Positions 24,046-33,603 of a stretch of 43,033 bases of DNA are shown here, piece after piece. The stretch is from contig CAWEBF010000007.1 of the NCBI GenBank assembly GCA_963807235.1, forward strand, positions 1 to 43,033. Direction: 5' to 3'. Below the pieces are notes generated by a model. It worked only from the letters and a program-made list of their open reading frames with translations. It was not told the origin of the DNA and made no database searches. The translations under genes were made by a program, and so were the position numbers. This DNA comes from CAWEBF01 sp963807235 (GTDB lineage: Bacteria; Acidobacteriota; Vicinamibacteria; Vicinamibacterales; UBA2999). Positions within the stretch are counted from its first letter, which is position 1; each line of letters opens with the position of its first letter.

Positions 24046-24477
24046 TCACCCCACCGCCGGCATCGCCCGCTTGTCCTTCAGCGCCATCCAGCCGCGCGTG
24101 ATCCGGTAGATGGCCCAACAGCCCAGCGCAAAGAAGCCGATGAACCAGATGGCGAAGCCCACGAGCACGATCGCCAGCACGGCCCCCAGGATGGCGATGG
24201 CACAGGTCCACGCCAGGGCCCACCAGAACGTGGCGATCTGCCAGTTGACGTGGGACTCGAGCCACGTCCCGCGCGCTTCGCCCCGCTTCACGTAGTTGAT
24301 GATGACCGCGATGATCGACGGCCAGCCGAACAGGAACGAGCCGACGATCGTGGACGCGCCGAACGCGCCCAAGGCCAGACCCAGGGCGTGGAGCGCATAG
24401 GTCACATGGAGCGTCGTGACCAGCGAGTCGGAGTGCTGGTCCGCGAATGGGGCTGAAACGGGTGCTTGGTCTGTCAC
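24046..24477 (-). CDS. DUF4870-like membrane protein
   Basis: 143 residues from ATG 24477, with three hydrophobic segments: ALHALGLALGAFGASTIVGS with the following FLFGWPSIIAVIINYV, WWALAWTCAIAILGAVLAIV, and FAIWFIGFFALGCWAIYRIT. The sequence SHVNWQIATFWWALAW between them is the family hallmark (a charged/aromatic entry into a helix). These small inner-membrane proteins have no established role. It lies 43 bases downstream of hisC on the same strand, so it may be co-transcribed. Intact, with no unusual features. Confidence 0.65.
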   Translation of the reverse strand: MTDQAPVSAPFADQHSDSLVTTLHVTYALHALGLALGAFGASTIVGSFLFGWPSIIAVIINYVKRGEARGTWLESHVNWQIATFWWALAWTCAIAILGAVLAIVLVGFAIWFIGFFALGCWAIYRITRGWMALKDKRAMPAVG

Positions 24478-24520
24478 CTGATCACCTCAGCTGATTCGAC
24501 GTGAATGATGCCCGCGAGGT

Positions 24521-25636
24521 TCACGCCAGGGCTCGCAGCCCGGCCATCAGCGCGTCCGTATGCTCCGGCCGGCCCACGCTGATGCGGATGCAGTCCCGGA
24601 GCCCCTCGCGATCGAAGTATCGCACCAGCACGCCCTGACGCTCGAGCCCTTCCTTGACGGCCCGCGCCTGCCGGCCGCCGCCCACGCGGCAGAGGACGAA
24701 GTTGGTGTGGCTCGGCAGCGGCGTAAGCCAGTCCAGCTCGGCGAGCGCTGCGGTGAGTCTCCTTCGCTCCGCCACCAAACGCTCCACGATGGTGCCAAAC
24801 CACGACTGGTCCGACAGCGCCGCCAGGGCCGCGACGGTCCCGGCAACGTTGGGCGTATAGGGCTGCTTCACCTTCCAGATGTGCTTGATGACCGGCAACG
24901 GCAGCAGGCCGTAGCCGACGCGCAGGCCGGCCATCCCGGCCAGCTTGCTGAACGTGCGCAGCACCACCAGGTTGTTGCGCTCGCGCACCAGGGGCGCCAG
25001 GGTCTCTTCCGTGCTGAAGTCGATGTAGGCCTCGTCCACCACGACGAGCAGCGGCAGGTCGAGCAGGCGCACCAGGTCGCGGCGCGCCGTGACCGAGCCA
25101 TCGGGGTTGTTCGGGTTGGCCACGAAGAGAATCTTGGGACGCTCGCCTCGCCCGGGCGCGGTCTCAACCGCCCGCACCGTCGCCTCCACGTCCACCGAAA
25201 AGTCCGGACGCCGCGGCACCGTCACGTAGCGGGCGCCGAGCATGTCAGCCTCCCACTTGTACATGCCGAACGTGGGCGGCAGGTCCACCACCGTGTCCCC
25301 GGGCTCGACGAACGCGCGCGCCAGCAGATCGATCACCTCGTCGGCGCCGGCGCCGCAGATGATGTGCTCCATCGGCACGCCCACGAACGCGGCCACCGCC
25401 TGTCGCAGCGCGGTCTGATCCGGATCGGGATAGATGTGCAGCTCGCGGCAACGCGCCACGGCATCGATCGCCTTCGGCGAGGAGCCATAGGGGTTCTCGT
25501 TTGCGTCGAGCTTCACGATCTCGTGGGCCGCGCGGCCCAGGCGCTTCGACAGCACCTCGAACGGCACGATGGGTGCGTAGGGCTGCATGTCCCGTACGCG
25601 CGGCGCAATCAGCGCTTCGACATCCATGAGGCCCAT
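24521..25636 (-). CDS. hisC: Histidinol-phosphate aminotransferase
   Basis: 371 residues, a fold-type I PLP aminotransferase. Start ATG 25636; a second ATG at 25627 is possible. Motifs: LDANENPYGSSPKA near the N-terminus, the PLP phosphate site GAGADEVIDLLARA, PNNPDGS, the Asp of VVVDEAYIDFS, and the PLP Lys231 in TFSKLAGMAGLRVGYG. By family it makes histidinol phosphate from imidazoleacetol phosphate with glutamate in histidine synthesis; close relatives act on phenylalanine or tyrosine, so the substrate call is by similarity. No other his gene is nearby. It is divergent from the MFS gene, and the 58-bp gap holds heptad array A10. Confidence 0.85.
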   Translation of the reverse strand: MGLMDVEALIAPRVRDMQPYAPIVPFEVLSKRLGRAAHEIVKLDANENPYGSSPKAIDAVARCRELHIYPDPDQTALRQAVAAFVGVPMEHIICGAGADEVIDLLARAFVEPGDTVVDLPPTFGMYKWEADMLGARYVTVPRRPDFSVDVEATVRAVETAPGRGERPKILFVANPNNPDGSVTARRDLVRLLDLPLLVVVDEAYIDFSTEETLAPLVRERNNLVVLRTFSKLAGMAGLRVGYGLLPLPVIKHIWKVKQPYTPNVAGTVAALAALSDQSWFGTIVERLVAERRRLTAALAELDWLTPLPSHTNFVLCRVGGGRQARAVKEGLERQGVLVRYFDREGLRDCIRISVGRPEHTDALMAGLRALA

Positions 25637-25648
25637 CGTAACCCTACT

Positions 25649-25676
25649 GGAGACCGGAGACTGGAGACCGGAGACT
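25649..25676 (+). repeat. Heptad array A10 (GGAGACC / GGAGACT)
   Basis: Units GGAGACC, GGAGACT, GGAGACC, GGAGACT in the 58-bp gap between the divergent hisC and MFS genes. A different unit but the same 7-bp period, with two alternating forms. Confidence 0.8.
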
Positions 25677-25694
25677 GATCCATCATCACCAGGC

Positions 25695-26988
25695 GTGCCC
25701 GAATCGACTGCCGCCGCCGACGCCGCACGCCAGGTTCAGGGCTCCCGTGTCCGCTTCGGCGTGCGACGCATGGCGTTCTGGCTCGCCGTGGTCACGTACC
25801 TCGATCGCGTGTGCATCGCCACGGCGGCGCCCTTCATCATGGCGGACCTGGGGCTCACCCTCGTCGAGATGAGCTACGTATTCAGCGCCTTCACGCTGGC
25901 GTATTCGCTGTTCGAGGTGCCATCGGGCTGGCTCGGCGATCGACTGGGGCCGCGACGCGTCCTCACACGCATCGTGCTGTGGTGGTCGGCGTTCACGATG
26001 TTGACGGGCGCCGCGCAGGGGCTCCGGTCGCTGGTCGTGATTCGGTTCCTCTTCGGCGCCGGCGAGGCGGGGGCGTTCCCCAACGCCGTACGGAGCTTCG
26101 CCACGTGGTTTCCCGCGCGCGAGCGCGGCATGGCCAACGGCGTGCTGTTCTTCGGCTCGCGGTTGGGCGGCGCGCTCACGGCGCCGCTCGCACTGGTGCT
26201 GGTGCGCGCGTGGGGATGGCGGCTCGCATTCGTGGCGTTCGGAGCGATCGGCATCGTGTGGGCGCTGATCTGGTATCGCCGGTATCGCGACCGGCCGGAG
26301 GAACACCCGGACGTGGACGCCGCCGAGCTGTCGTGGATTCGGCAGGATCACCCGAATGGCGGCGAGACGGCAGGCGCCGGCGCGACGCCGTGGGCGGCGC
26401 TGCTCTCGAGCCCGAACTTCTACGCCATCTGCGCGATGTACTTCGCCTTCGGGTACGGCCTGTACTTCTACTTCACGTGGATGCCGACCTACCTCGTGAG
26501 CGAGCTGGGCTTCTCGGCGATCGCCGGCGGCGTCTTCTCGTCGCTGCCCTTCGTGCTGGCGGGCGCGGCGAACCTGGCCGGCGGATGGACCACCGATCGA
26601 CTCGCGCGAACCGCCGGCTTGCGGCACGCGCGCTCGACACTTGGCGCCGCATCGTTCCTGACCAGCGCCATACTGACGCTTGCCGCGGTGCTGGTCGGGG
26701 CCGCCGGTCGCCAAGGCGCTGCTGCTGGCGTTCGCGCTGGCGTCGGCCGACTTCGCGCTGGGCGCCTGTTGGGCCGTGTGCCTCGACGTCGGCGCCACGC
26801 ACGCGGGCGTGGTGACCGGCTTCATGAACACGTTCGGCAACGTGGGCGGTTTGGTCGGCCCGCTGGTGGTGGGCTATATGGTGGAGCAATGGGGGTCGTG
26901 GACGTATCCGTTCTACATCACCGCCGGCGTCTACGTGATGGGCGCCGCCGCGTGGCTGGCCGTCAACCCCCACCGACGAATTCTGTAA
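25695..26988 (+). CDS. MFS transporter, ACS/sugar-acid type (one frameshift)
   Basis: GTG 25695 opens a major-facilitator protein: MAFWLAVVTYLDRVCIATAA, the loop GWLGDRLGPRR (MFS motif A) and RFLFGAGEAGAFPN. One surplus G in the run 26697-26700 shifts the frame; without it the protein continues PPVAKALLLAFALASADFAL through GFMNTFGNVGGLVGPLVVGY to TAA 26988, about 430 residues with twelve predicted segments. It resembles anion:cation symporter members that move sugar acids such as galactonate or glucarate, but the substrate is unknown. The repeat GGGGTCGGGCCTAATT and a serine hydrolase gene follow. Confidence 0.8.
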
Positions 26989-27000
26989 TCTTCCGCGTTT

Positions 27001-27016
27001 GGGGTCGGGCCTAATT
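27001..27016 (+). repeat. Dispersed 16-bp repeat directly before a start codon
   Basis: GGGGTCGGGCCTAATT ends at 27016, immediately before the GTG start of the serine hydrolase, in sense orientation. Confidence 0.8.
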
Positions 27017-28102
<1,086 letters not shown>

Positions 28103-28120
28103 GCGCGCGGCGGGCGCGGG

Positions 28121-28136
28121 AATTAGGCCCGACCCC
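28121..28136 (-). repeat. Dispersed 16-bp repeat between convergent genes
   Basis: GGGGTCGGGCCTAATT read on the minus strand, in the gap between the convergent hydrolase and NTF2-like genes. Confidence 0.8.
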
Positions 28137-28162
28137 AACTCCCCCAACTTGCAAAAACGTAA

Positions 28163-28645
28163 TCAGCGCTGCACGCGAATCGTGTAGTCGAACCACTCCT
28201 TGATCTTGCCGTCCTTCACGAAGAAGACGCCGACGCCTTCCCATGTCAGCGGACGCGTAGTGGAGACAAAGCGATCGACGCGATGGTTCACGACCATTGG
28301 CCCCTTGGCGAACGTCTCGAGGATCTTGAAGTCAATCTGCTGCGACGACTCGATCCAGGATCCCAGCCGCTCGCGCACGCCGGCGTGGCCGGTGGCGACG
28401 GGCGTCGTCTCGCTCATGCGGTAGGCGGAGTCTTCGGCAAGGAACGGCAGGATCTTCGTCAGGTCCCGCGTCGCCCACGCCGCGCAGAAGTCGCCGACCA
28501 GCTTCGCGTTCGCCTTTTCGGCATCGGTCAGCTCCGCGGCATGCACCTCGCCCGCACTGCCCAGCGTCATCAGCGCGCCAAAGCCAGCCGCCGCACCGAG
28601 CAGCGTGCGCCGCTCGACCTGATTTTGCGAATCGTGTTCGTCCAC
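28163..28645 (-). CDS. NTF2-like / limonene-1,2-epoxide hydrolase-type protein with Tat signal
   Basis: 160 residues from GTG 28645, with GGAGGGCGAC just upstream. VERRTLLGAAAGFGALMTLG is a twin-arginine-like signal, so it is probably exported folded. The body is an NTF2-like cone fold: VGDFCAAWATRDLTKILPFL, AEDSAYRMSETTPVATGHAG, WIESSQQIDFKILETFAKGP and VFFVKDGKIKEWFDYTIRVQ, closest to the limonene-epoxide-hydrolase family. Catalytic residues cannot be assigned with certainty. A longer frame to 28801 would read through the 16-bp repeat and was rejected. Convergent with the serine hydrolase and divergent from the next MFS gene. Confidence 0.7.
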   Translation of the reverse strand: MDEHDSQNQVERRTLLGAAAGFGALMTLGSAGEVHAAELTDAEKANAKLVGDFCAAWATRDLTKILPFLAEDSAYRMSETTPVATGHAGVRERLGSWIESSQQIDFKILETFAKGPMVVNHRVDRFVSTTRPLTWEGVGVFFVKDGKIKEWFDYTIRVQR

Positions 28646-28662
28646 GTCGCCCTCCTGCTTCG

Positions 28663-28678
28663 AATTAGGCCCGGCCCC
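28663..28678 (-). repeat. Dispersed 16-bp repeat upstream of the NTF2-like gene
   Basis: GGGGCCGGGCCTAATT on the minus strand, 17 bases before the GTG of the NTF2-like gene, in sense orientation. Confidence 0.75.
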
Positions 28679-28743
28679 AGTGTCCTCTATTTCGGTCGGG
28701 GCGACGCCGTCAACTGCGTCGAATCGCATAGAATCGCTGCCTT

Positions 28744-30051
28744 GTGGCCACGATAGCCGACGCGCCTCCCGCCGCCACGACCGCTGAAGAACCGGACACA
28801 CGTCCCTGGTACCGGCAGGTCACGAAGGATCAGTGGCGCGCCTTCTGGGCGGTGTTCCTCGGATGGATCGTCGACTCGTTCGATTTCAACATCCTCACCT
28901 TCATCATCATCGACATCCAGCAAAGCTTCACGGTGGACCGCGCGCTGGCCGGGGCGCTCGGCACGGTGACCCTGGTCATGCGTCTCGTGGGCGGCACCCT
29001 CGCCGGCACGATGGCCGACAAGTGGGGCCGCAAGCTGCCGCTGATGCTGTCGGTGCTGTGGTTCTCGATCTTCGCGTGCCTGAGCGGCTTCTCCACCTCC
29101 TACGCGATGCTGTTCGCGCTGCGCGCGCTGTTCGGGCTGGGGATGGGCGGCGAATGGGCAGCGGGGATGCCGCTGGTCCTCGAGCACTGGCCGAGGAAGC
29201 TGCGAGGCCTGGTCTCGGGCCTGATGCTCGGCGGCTGGTACTGGGGCTATCTGCTGGCGGCGATGGTGTTCCAGTTCATCTACCCGCTCCTGGGTGACAC
29301 GCCCGATTTCGCGTGGCGCGCCATGTTCTGGATGGCGCTGGTCCCGGCGCTCTTCACGCTCTGGATTCGCGCGAAGGTGCCGGAGAGCCCGGTGTGGCTG
29401 GAGCGGCAGCGCAAACTGGCCGAGGCCAGGCGCCGCGGGCAGCCGATCGTCGAGAGCACCATCTCGCTGCCCCGCATCTTCCAGCGGGATCTGATCGGCA
29501 CGACGATCCACACCACGCTCGTCATCGGCGCGTTCATGTGCATCTACTACTCGGTGAACTTCTGGTACCCGACCTTCCTGCGGGATGCCGGCCGCCCCAC
29601 GCTCCCCTATCTGGCGGCATTCAACATTGGAGCGATCGCGGGCACGGCCATGTGGGGCCGGCTGTCCGAGGGACGCCTGGGCCGCCGCGGCGCGGCCACC
29701 ATCACGGTGCTGCTCGGGTTCGCGTCGCTGCCGCTCTATCTGCACGCCACCTCCGCGCCGGTTCTGGGACTCGGCGCGCTGATGATGGGCTTCTTCGGCA
29801 TGGGCATCTGGGGCATGGCCCCGGCCTACAGCAACGAGCGGTTCCCTACCGAGGTCCGTGGCGTGGGGCCCGGCTTCTGCTACCACGCCGCCGCGGCGAT
29901 CGGCGCAATGATGCCCTACGTACTGGGGCTGCTCCAGGATCAGGGCTTCGCCCTGGTCAACGCGATGAGCGCCGCCATGGTGCTCTCCGGGATCGCGGCG
30001 ATGGTGATCTGGCTGGGACCCGAAACGCGCGGGCGCGAGTTCACGGGATGA
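28744..30051 (+). CDS. MFS transporter, SHS (lactate/sialate-proton symporter) type
   Basis: 435 residues, GTG 28744, twelve membrane segments. N-terminal YRQVTKDQWRAFWAVFLGWI and DSFDFNILTFIIIDIQQSF are typical of the sialate:proton symporter and related carboxylate carriers. MFS motif A is GTMADKWGRKLPLM; GLGMGGEWAAGMPLVLEHWP and RGVGPGFCYHAAAAIGAMMP are also family features. Likely substrates are monocarboxylates or small acids, inferred from family only. The stop overlaps the ATG of the next lactonase-type gene (ATGA), so the two may act together in uptake and hydrolysis of an ester or lactone. Confidence 0.82.
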   Translation: MATIADAPPAATTAEEPDTRPWYRQVTKDQWRAFWAVFLGWIVDSFDFNILTFIIIDIQQSFTVDRALAGALGTVTLVMRLVGGTLAGTMADKWGRKLPLMLSVLWFSIFACLSGFSTSYAMLFALRALFGLGMGGEWAAGMPLVLEHWPRKLRGLVSGLMLGGWYWGYLLAAMVFQFIYPLLGDTPDFAWRAMFWMALVPALFTLWIRAKVPESPVWLERQRKLAEARRRGQPIVESTISLPRIFQRDLIGTTIHTTLVIGAFMCIYYSVNFWYPTFLRDAGRPTLPYLAAFNIGAIAGTAMWGRLSEGRLGRRGAATITVLLGFASLPLYLHATSAPVLGLGALMMGFFGMGIWGMAPAYSNERFPTEVRGVGPGFCYHAAAAIGAMMPYVLGLLQDQGFALVNAMSAAMVLSGIAAMVIWLGPETRGREFTG

Positions 30052-30827
30052 GCGACCTGCACGAAGTGTTCGCGGTCCGCTACGCGCACCACGATCGCAA
30101 GGCCCACGAGAACTACATCGGCGGCGACCCGCACGACATCCTGCAGCCGCTCGACTACTTCGTCTGGGTCGTGCGGGGGCCGGGCGGCACCTGGGTGATG
30201 GACACCGGCTTCGACCAGGCGATGGCCGACACGCGCGGCCGTCTGATCACGCGGCCTGTAGGCGACGGCCTGACGGCAATTGGCGTGAACCCGGACACCG
30301 TTACCGACATCGTGATCAGCCACCTGCACTACGACCACTGCGGCAACCACGGACTGTTTCCGCGCGCGCGTTACCACCTGCAGGATCGGGAGATGGCCTA
30401 TGCCACGGGCCGTTGCATGTGCCACGCGCACCAGCGGATCCCGTTCGAGTGCGAGGACGTGCTGGCGATGGTGCGCAAGGTATTCGATGGCCGCGTGGTG
30501 TTCCACAACGGCGTGGACCAGCTGGCGCCTGGACTGACCGTCCACCACATCGGGGGCCACTCGATGGGACTGCAGTGCCTGCGCGTGAAGACGCGGCGCG
30601 GCCACGTGGTGCTGGCCGCCGACGCGACCCATCTCTACGCGCACATCAACGAAGGCCGCGTGTTCCCCATCACCTACAGCGTGGCGGAGACGCTGGAAGG
30701 CTACGCCACCATCAAGCGGCTGGCCGATTCACCCGACCACATCATTCCAGGGCACGACGGGGCGGTGTTGGAACGGTATCCTGCGGCGGCTCCCGGTCTT
30801 GAAGGATGGATCGTGAGGCTCGATTGA
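30048..30827 (+). CDS. Metallo-beta-lactamase-fold hydrolase, N-acyl-homoserine-lactonase type
   Basis: 259 residues from ATG 30048, overlapping the MFS stop by four bases. The metal site is complete: SHLHYDHCGN (His92, His94, Asp96, His97), then GGHSMGLQ (His), AADATH (Asp) and IIPGHDG (His). The preceding strand VMDTGFDQAM is also typical. Family relatives include AHL lactonases and other MBL lactonases, so a quorum-quenching role is possible but unproven; the transporter partner equally suggests degradation of a carried lactone or ester. No signal peptide, so cytoplasmic. Intact. Confidence 0.85.
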   Translation: MSDLHEVFAVRYAHHDRKAHENYIGGDPHDILQPLDYFVWVVRGPGGTWVMDTGFDQAMADTRGRLITRPVGDGLTAIGVNPDTVTDIVISHLHYDHCGNHGLFPRARYHLQDREMAYATGRCMCHAHQRIPFECEDVLAMVRKVFDGRVVFHNGVDQLAPGLTVHHIGGHSMGLQCLRVKTRRGHVVLAADATHLYAHINEGRVFPITYSVAETLEGYATIKRLADSPDHIIPGHDGAVLERYPAAAPGLEGWIVRLD

Positions 30828-30833
30828 GGTCAA

Positions 30834-30861
30834 GGCAAAAGGCTAAAGGCTAAAGGCTAAA
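30834..30861 (+). repeat. Heptad array A11 (GGCAAAA / GGCTAAA)
   Basis: GGCAAAA followed by three GGCTAAA units, 6 bases after the lactonase stop and 11 before the next ATG. The ribosome site GGAAGAGG of the next gene adjoins it in the same register. Confidence 0.85.
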
Positions 30862-30872
30862 GGAAGAGGCAC

Positions 30873-31241
30873 ATGGGCATTCGTTGGGGGGTGGTCATTG
30901 CCGGCGCGCTCTTGGCCGAGGTAGGAATCGCGGCGCTGGTGTTCCCGGTGCGGTTCTTCGTGAGCGAAGAGGCGTTCATCAGCTCCGTGGCGCCGGCGTG
31001 CCTGGCGATGACGCTGGTGTTCGGGTTCTGGGCAGGCGTGCGTGCGCGGGTGAAGCCGGTGATCCATGGCGCGCTGGTAGGCGTGCTGGCGGCGCTGCTC
31101 TACATTGTCCTCACGATCGGGCAGACGCTACCGCCCGAGTTCGTGATCTCGCACTTCGTGAAAGTGGCAGGCGGGCTGATGGGAGGCGGACTGGCCGCGT
31201 GGCGTTTAGGCCACCTTCGCGCTGCGCGCTCCGGTGGCTAA
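30873..31241 (+). CDS. Small integral membrane protein, hypothetical
   Basis: 122 residues from ATG 30873, with GGAAGAGG just upstream. Four hydrophobic segments are visible: WGVVIAGALLAEVGIAALVF, ISSVAPACLAMTLVFGFWAG, VIHGALVGVLAALLYIVLTI and VISHFVKVAGGLMGGGLAAW. No conserved catalytic residues and no family was recognised with certainty. It follows the lactonase gene on the same strand and could be co-transcribed across the heptad array. The following 31242-31265 has nothing. Confidence 0.6.
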   Translation: MGIRWGVVIAGALLAEVGIAALVFPVRFFVSEEAFISSVAPACLAMTLVFGFWAGVRARVKPVIHGALVGVLAALLYIVLTIGQTLPPEFVISHFVKVAGGLMGGGLAAWRLGHLRAARSGG

Positions 31242-31265
31242 AGCCGCGTGCCTGCGGCGTCCTAG

Positions 31266-31520
31266 CTATGCTGACGGGCGCGGCGTACCCTGGTCGCGCA
31301 TATCCTCGAAGAAGGCCTGCATGCGATCGGTCGCGAGCTGCGCGGACGTCAACGAGCTGAATACCTGCATCACCGAGCACTCCTCGTCGCGGATGACGAG
31401 CAGCCATCCTCTCTCGGTGTGCGCGATGCTGCACTGCGGCCCTGGGCCATCGGTTGGAGGAAGCGTAGCAACGGCTTTACCCATAGCGCCTGCACTGAAC
31501 TTCAAGAGCCGTGCCTGCAT
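31266..31520 (-). CDS. Hypothetical protein, 84 residues
   Basis: Frame from ATG 31520 with plausible composition (GWLLVIRDEECSVMQVFSSL, LATDRMQAFFEDMRDQG). A later ATG (MGKAVATLPPT) is an alternative start; no clear ribosome site for either. Not recognised. The region 31521-31728 between it and array A12 shows no convincing gene, although the plus-strand ending ILSERQGALHRQYGVDLQLL faintly resembles the start of MNT-type nucleotidyltransferases and may be a remnant. Confidence 0.4.
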   Translation of the reverse strand: MQARLLKFSAGAMGKAVATLPPTDGPGPQCSIAHTERGWLLVIRDEECSVMQVFSSLTSAQLATDRMQAFFEDMRDQGTPRPSA

Positions 31521-31728
31521 GCGCGTGCACCATTTCGCGGATCGCTACGCACGGCGCGTTCGCATCCAGCGACGGCCATACAACACTCGATCGCGATTCT
31601 GTCGGAACGTCAGGGAGCGCTACACCGGCAGTATGGGGTTGACCTGCAACTTCTTCGCGGCGGGTACTGGCTCTCCAGCCAGGCCGACGTCCTCGCGGAC
31701 TTCGGCCACGCGCACCTGGCGCGCCGGT

Positions 31729-31763
31729 CGTAGCCTCCCTCCTTTAGCCTCTAGCCTTTTGCC
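31729..31763 (-). repeat. Heptad array A12 (GGCTAAA-like, minus strand)
   Basis: In plus-strand order: CGTAGCC, TCCCTCC, TTTAGCC, TCTAGCC and TTTTGCC. On the minus strand these read as GGCAAAA/GGCTAGA/GGCTAAA-type units at the 3' end of the MaoC gene, whose stop (TAG) lies in the array. Confidence 0.8.
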
Positions 31764-32260
31764 TTCGGCGTGGGCATGTGAGTTTTCTGAGGAACATGCC
31801 CACGCCGGTACACCATAAACGTCCTCAGGAACTCGATCACCACCGTGCCTTCGTGGGTGAAGCCCGTCGTCTTCACTTTCACGATTCCGACATTCGGCCG
31901 CGACTTCGACTCCCGCTTCTCCAGCACCTCGCTGCGCGAGTAGACGGTGTCGCCCTCGAAGAGCGGGTTGGGCAGACGGACCTCGTCCCATCCCAGATTG
32001 GCCATGACGTTCAGCGACAGGTCGATGGTGGACTGGCCGGTCACGAGCGCGAGCGTGAACGTGGAATCCACCAGCGGCTTGCCGAACTCGGTCTGCGCGG
32101 CGTAGTGGTGGTCGAAATGGATCGGGTTCATGTTCTGGGTGAGCAGCGTGAACCAGCTGTTGTCCACAGGCAGCACGGTGCGCCCCAGCGGGTGCGGGTA
32201 GATGTCGCCCACCTCGAAGTCTTCGTAGACCCTGCCCGTCCAGCCTTCCTTGATCGCCAT
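31751..32260 (-). CDS. MaoC-family dehydratase / enoyl-CoA hydratase
   Basis: 169 residues from ATG 32260, which has GGGGAGGACGAC upstream; a start at 32308 would add a non-homologous N-terminus. A hot-dog fold MaoC protein: GRVYEDFEVGDIYPHPLG, the catalytic region NMNPIHFDHHYAAQTEFGKP with the conserved Asp-x-x-His-like pair, and PNPLFEGDTVYSRSEVLEKR. Closest by pattern to mesaconyl- or itaconyl-CoA hydratase-like proteins, but the CoA substrate is unknown. Its last codons (PKAKG) run into the heptad array. It is divergent from the cytochrome c gene with only 35 bases between the two start codons. Confidence 0.8.
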   Translation of the reverse strand: MAIKEGWTGRVYEDFEVGDIYPHPLGRTVLPVDNSWFTLLTQNMNPIHFDHHYAAQTEFGKPLVDSTFTLALVTGQSTIDLSLNVMANLGWDEVRLPNPLFEGDTVYSRSEVLEKRESKSRPNVGIVKVKTTGFTHEGTVVIEFLRTFMVYRRGHVPQKTHMPTPKAKG

Positions 32261-32295
32261 GTCGTCCTCCCCGCGGTGCGGTACGATACACCACC

Positions 32296-32739
32296 ATGCG
32301 GATGGCACTGGTGCTGCTTCTCCTCGGACTTCTGCTGATCCAAGTTCCAGCGGCTCAGGCGCCCGCGCCGGCGACGCCGGCCCCGAAGCCGACGACGATG
32401 AAGGAGCTGATGCTCGATCTGATCTACCCGGCGTCGGATGCGCTGTTCTACGTCGACAGCGACGACGTCAAGACCGCCGTCGAGTGGAACCGCCTCTCGG
32501 AACGTGCGCTGGCGCTGTCGCAGGCCGCGATTGCATTGACCACGCCGGGCCAGGCTTGGGGTGGCAACAGCGACCAGTGGAAGGCCGACGCGAAGCTGCT
32601 GCTCGACGTCGCGCTGAAGGCGTACCGGGGCGCCAAGGACAAGAACCTCGAGGCCGTCCAGGCTCTGAACGCCGAGCTGTACGAGTCCTGCCAGAGCTGC
32701 CACGTACACTATCGCCCCGGCTACAGGCGGCGGCCCTGA
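32296..32739 (+). CDS. c-type cytochrome, C-terminal CxxCH (cytochrome c' / C_2-like)
   Basis: 147 residues with an N-terminal signal peptide (ALVLLLLGLLLIQVPAAQA) and a mainly helical body (MKELMLDLIYPASDALFYVD). A single haem-binding motif sits near the C-terminus: SCQSCHVHYRPGYRRRP, Cys132, Cys135, His136. A C-terminal haem in a four-helix protein is characteristic of cytochrome c' and related proteins; a fifth-ligand role for the His is expected. ATG 32296 is 35 bases from the divergent MaoC start; a second ATG at 32302 is possible. It is followed 2 bases after its stop by the SDR gene. Confidence 0.8.
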   Translation: MRMALVLLLLGLLLIQVPAAQAPAPATPAPKPTTMKELMLDLIYPASDALFYVDSDDVKTAVEWNRLSERALALSQAAIALTTPGQAWGGNSDQWKADAKLLLDVALKAYRGAKDKNLEAVQALNAELYESCQSCHVHYRPGYRRRP

Positions 32740-32741
32740 GC

Positions 32742-33539
32742 GTGCCCCCCGCGAGCCGGATTCTCGAGGGGAAGTGCGCGATCGTCACGGGCTCCACGCA
32801 AGGGCTCGGCCTTGCGATTGCTCGCGCTCTCGCCGCCGCCGGCAGCCACGTCGTGCTGCACGGACTGGCCGATGCGGCCGCGGGAACGGAATTGTGCCGG
32901 ACGCTCGAGGCGCAGGGTGTGCGCACGTGGTTCAGCAACGCGGACCTGCGAGCCCGATCCGCTGCCGAGCAGCTCTTTGTCGATGCGTCGGTGCATATCG
33001 GTGAGTGCGACATCCTGGTGAACAACGCGGTTGTTCGCCATGCAGCCGCCGTAGAGGCATTTGATCCCACGGCGTGGGACGACGCGATGGCCGTGAACCT
33101 GTCGGCGGCGTTCCACTTGACGCGCCTGACTCTGCCCGGCATGAAGCGGCGCGGATGGGGCCGCATCGTCAACATGTCCTCGATCTACGGCTTGATCGGC
33201 GCCACCAATCGCGTGGCGTACGTGACCACCAAGACGGCGCTTCTCGGCTTGACGCGCGCCGTGGCGCTCGAAACGGCTGGCGCCGGCGTCACATGCAATG
33301 CGGTGTGCCCGGGCACCATCGAAACGCCCGTGCACGCTGAGGCCATCGCCGCGATGCGCGAGCGGGAGGGGCTGTCGCACGCGGAAGCCGAACGGCGCTT
33401 TCTGGCGTCCAAACAGCCGACCGGGCGTTTCATCGGCGCCGAAGGCGTCGCCGCGCTCGTGACGTTTCTGTGCGGACCGGACGCCGCGGACATCACCGGC
33501 GCCGCCCTGCCGGTAGACGGCGGCTGGAGCATCGCCTGA
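32742..33539 (+). CDS. SDR-family NAD(P)-dependent oxidoreductase
   Basis: 265 residues from GTG 32742. A classical short-chain dehydrogenase: the nucleotide motif TGSTQGLG (16-23), NNAVV, the catalytic Ser near 146-147 in MSSIYG, and Tyr160-x-x-x-Lys164 in YVTTK. The C-terminus (ITGAALPVDGGWSIA) is typical. The pattern is closest to 3-hydroxybutyrate dehydrogenase and 3-oxoacyl-ACP reductase types, so a hydroxyacid or hydroxyacyl substrate is likely but not proven. It starts 2 bases after the cytochrome stop. An 8-bp tandem repeat TTGGTAAC occurs downstream at 33553-33568. Confidence 0.85.
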   Translation: MPPASRILEGKCAIVTGSTQGLGLAIARALAAAGSHVVLHGLADAAAGTELCRTLEAQGVRTWFSNADLRARSAAEQLFVDASVHIGECDILVNNAVVRHAAAVEAFDPTAWDDAMAVNLSAAFHLTRLTLPGMKRRGWGRIVNMSSIYGLIGATNRVAYVTTKTALLGLTRAVALETAGAGVTCNAVCPGTIETPVHAEAIAAMREREGLSHAEAERRFLASKQPTGRFIGAEGVAALVTFLCGPDAADITGAALPVDGGWSIA

Positions 33540-33603
33540 CGGGGCCTCGGGCTTGGTAACTTGGTAACATTGACGGGCCAGCCCTTTGGAGTACAGCAAA
33601 TCA

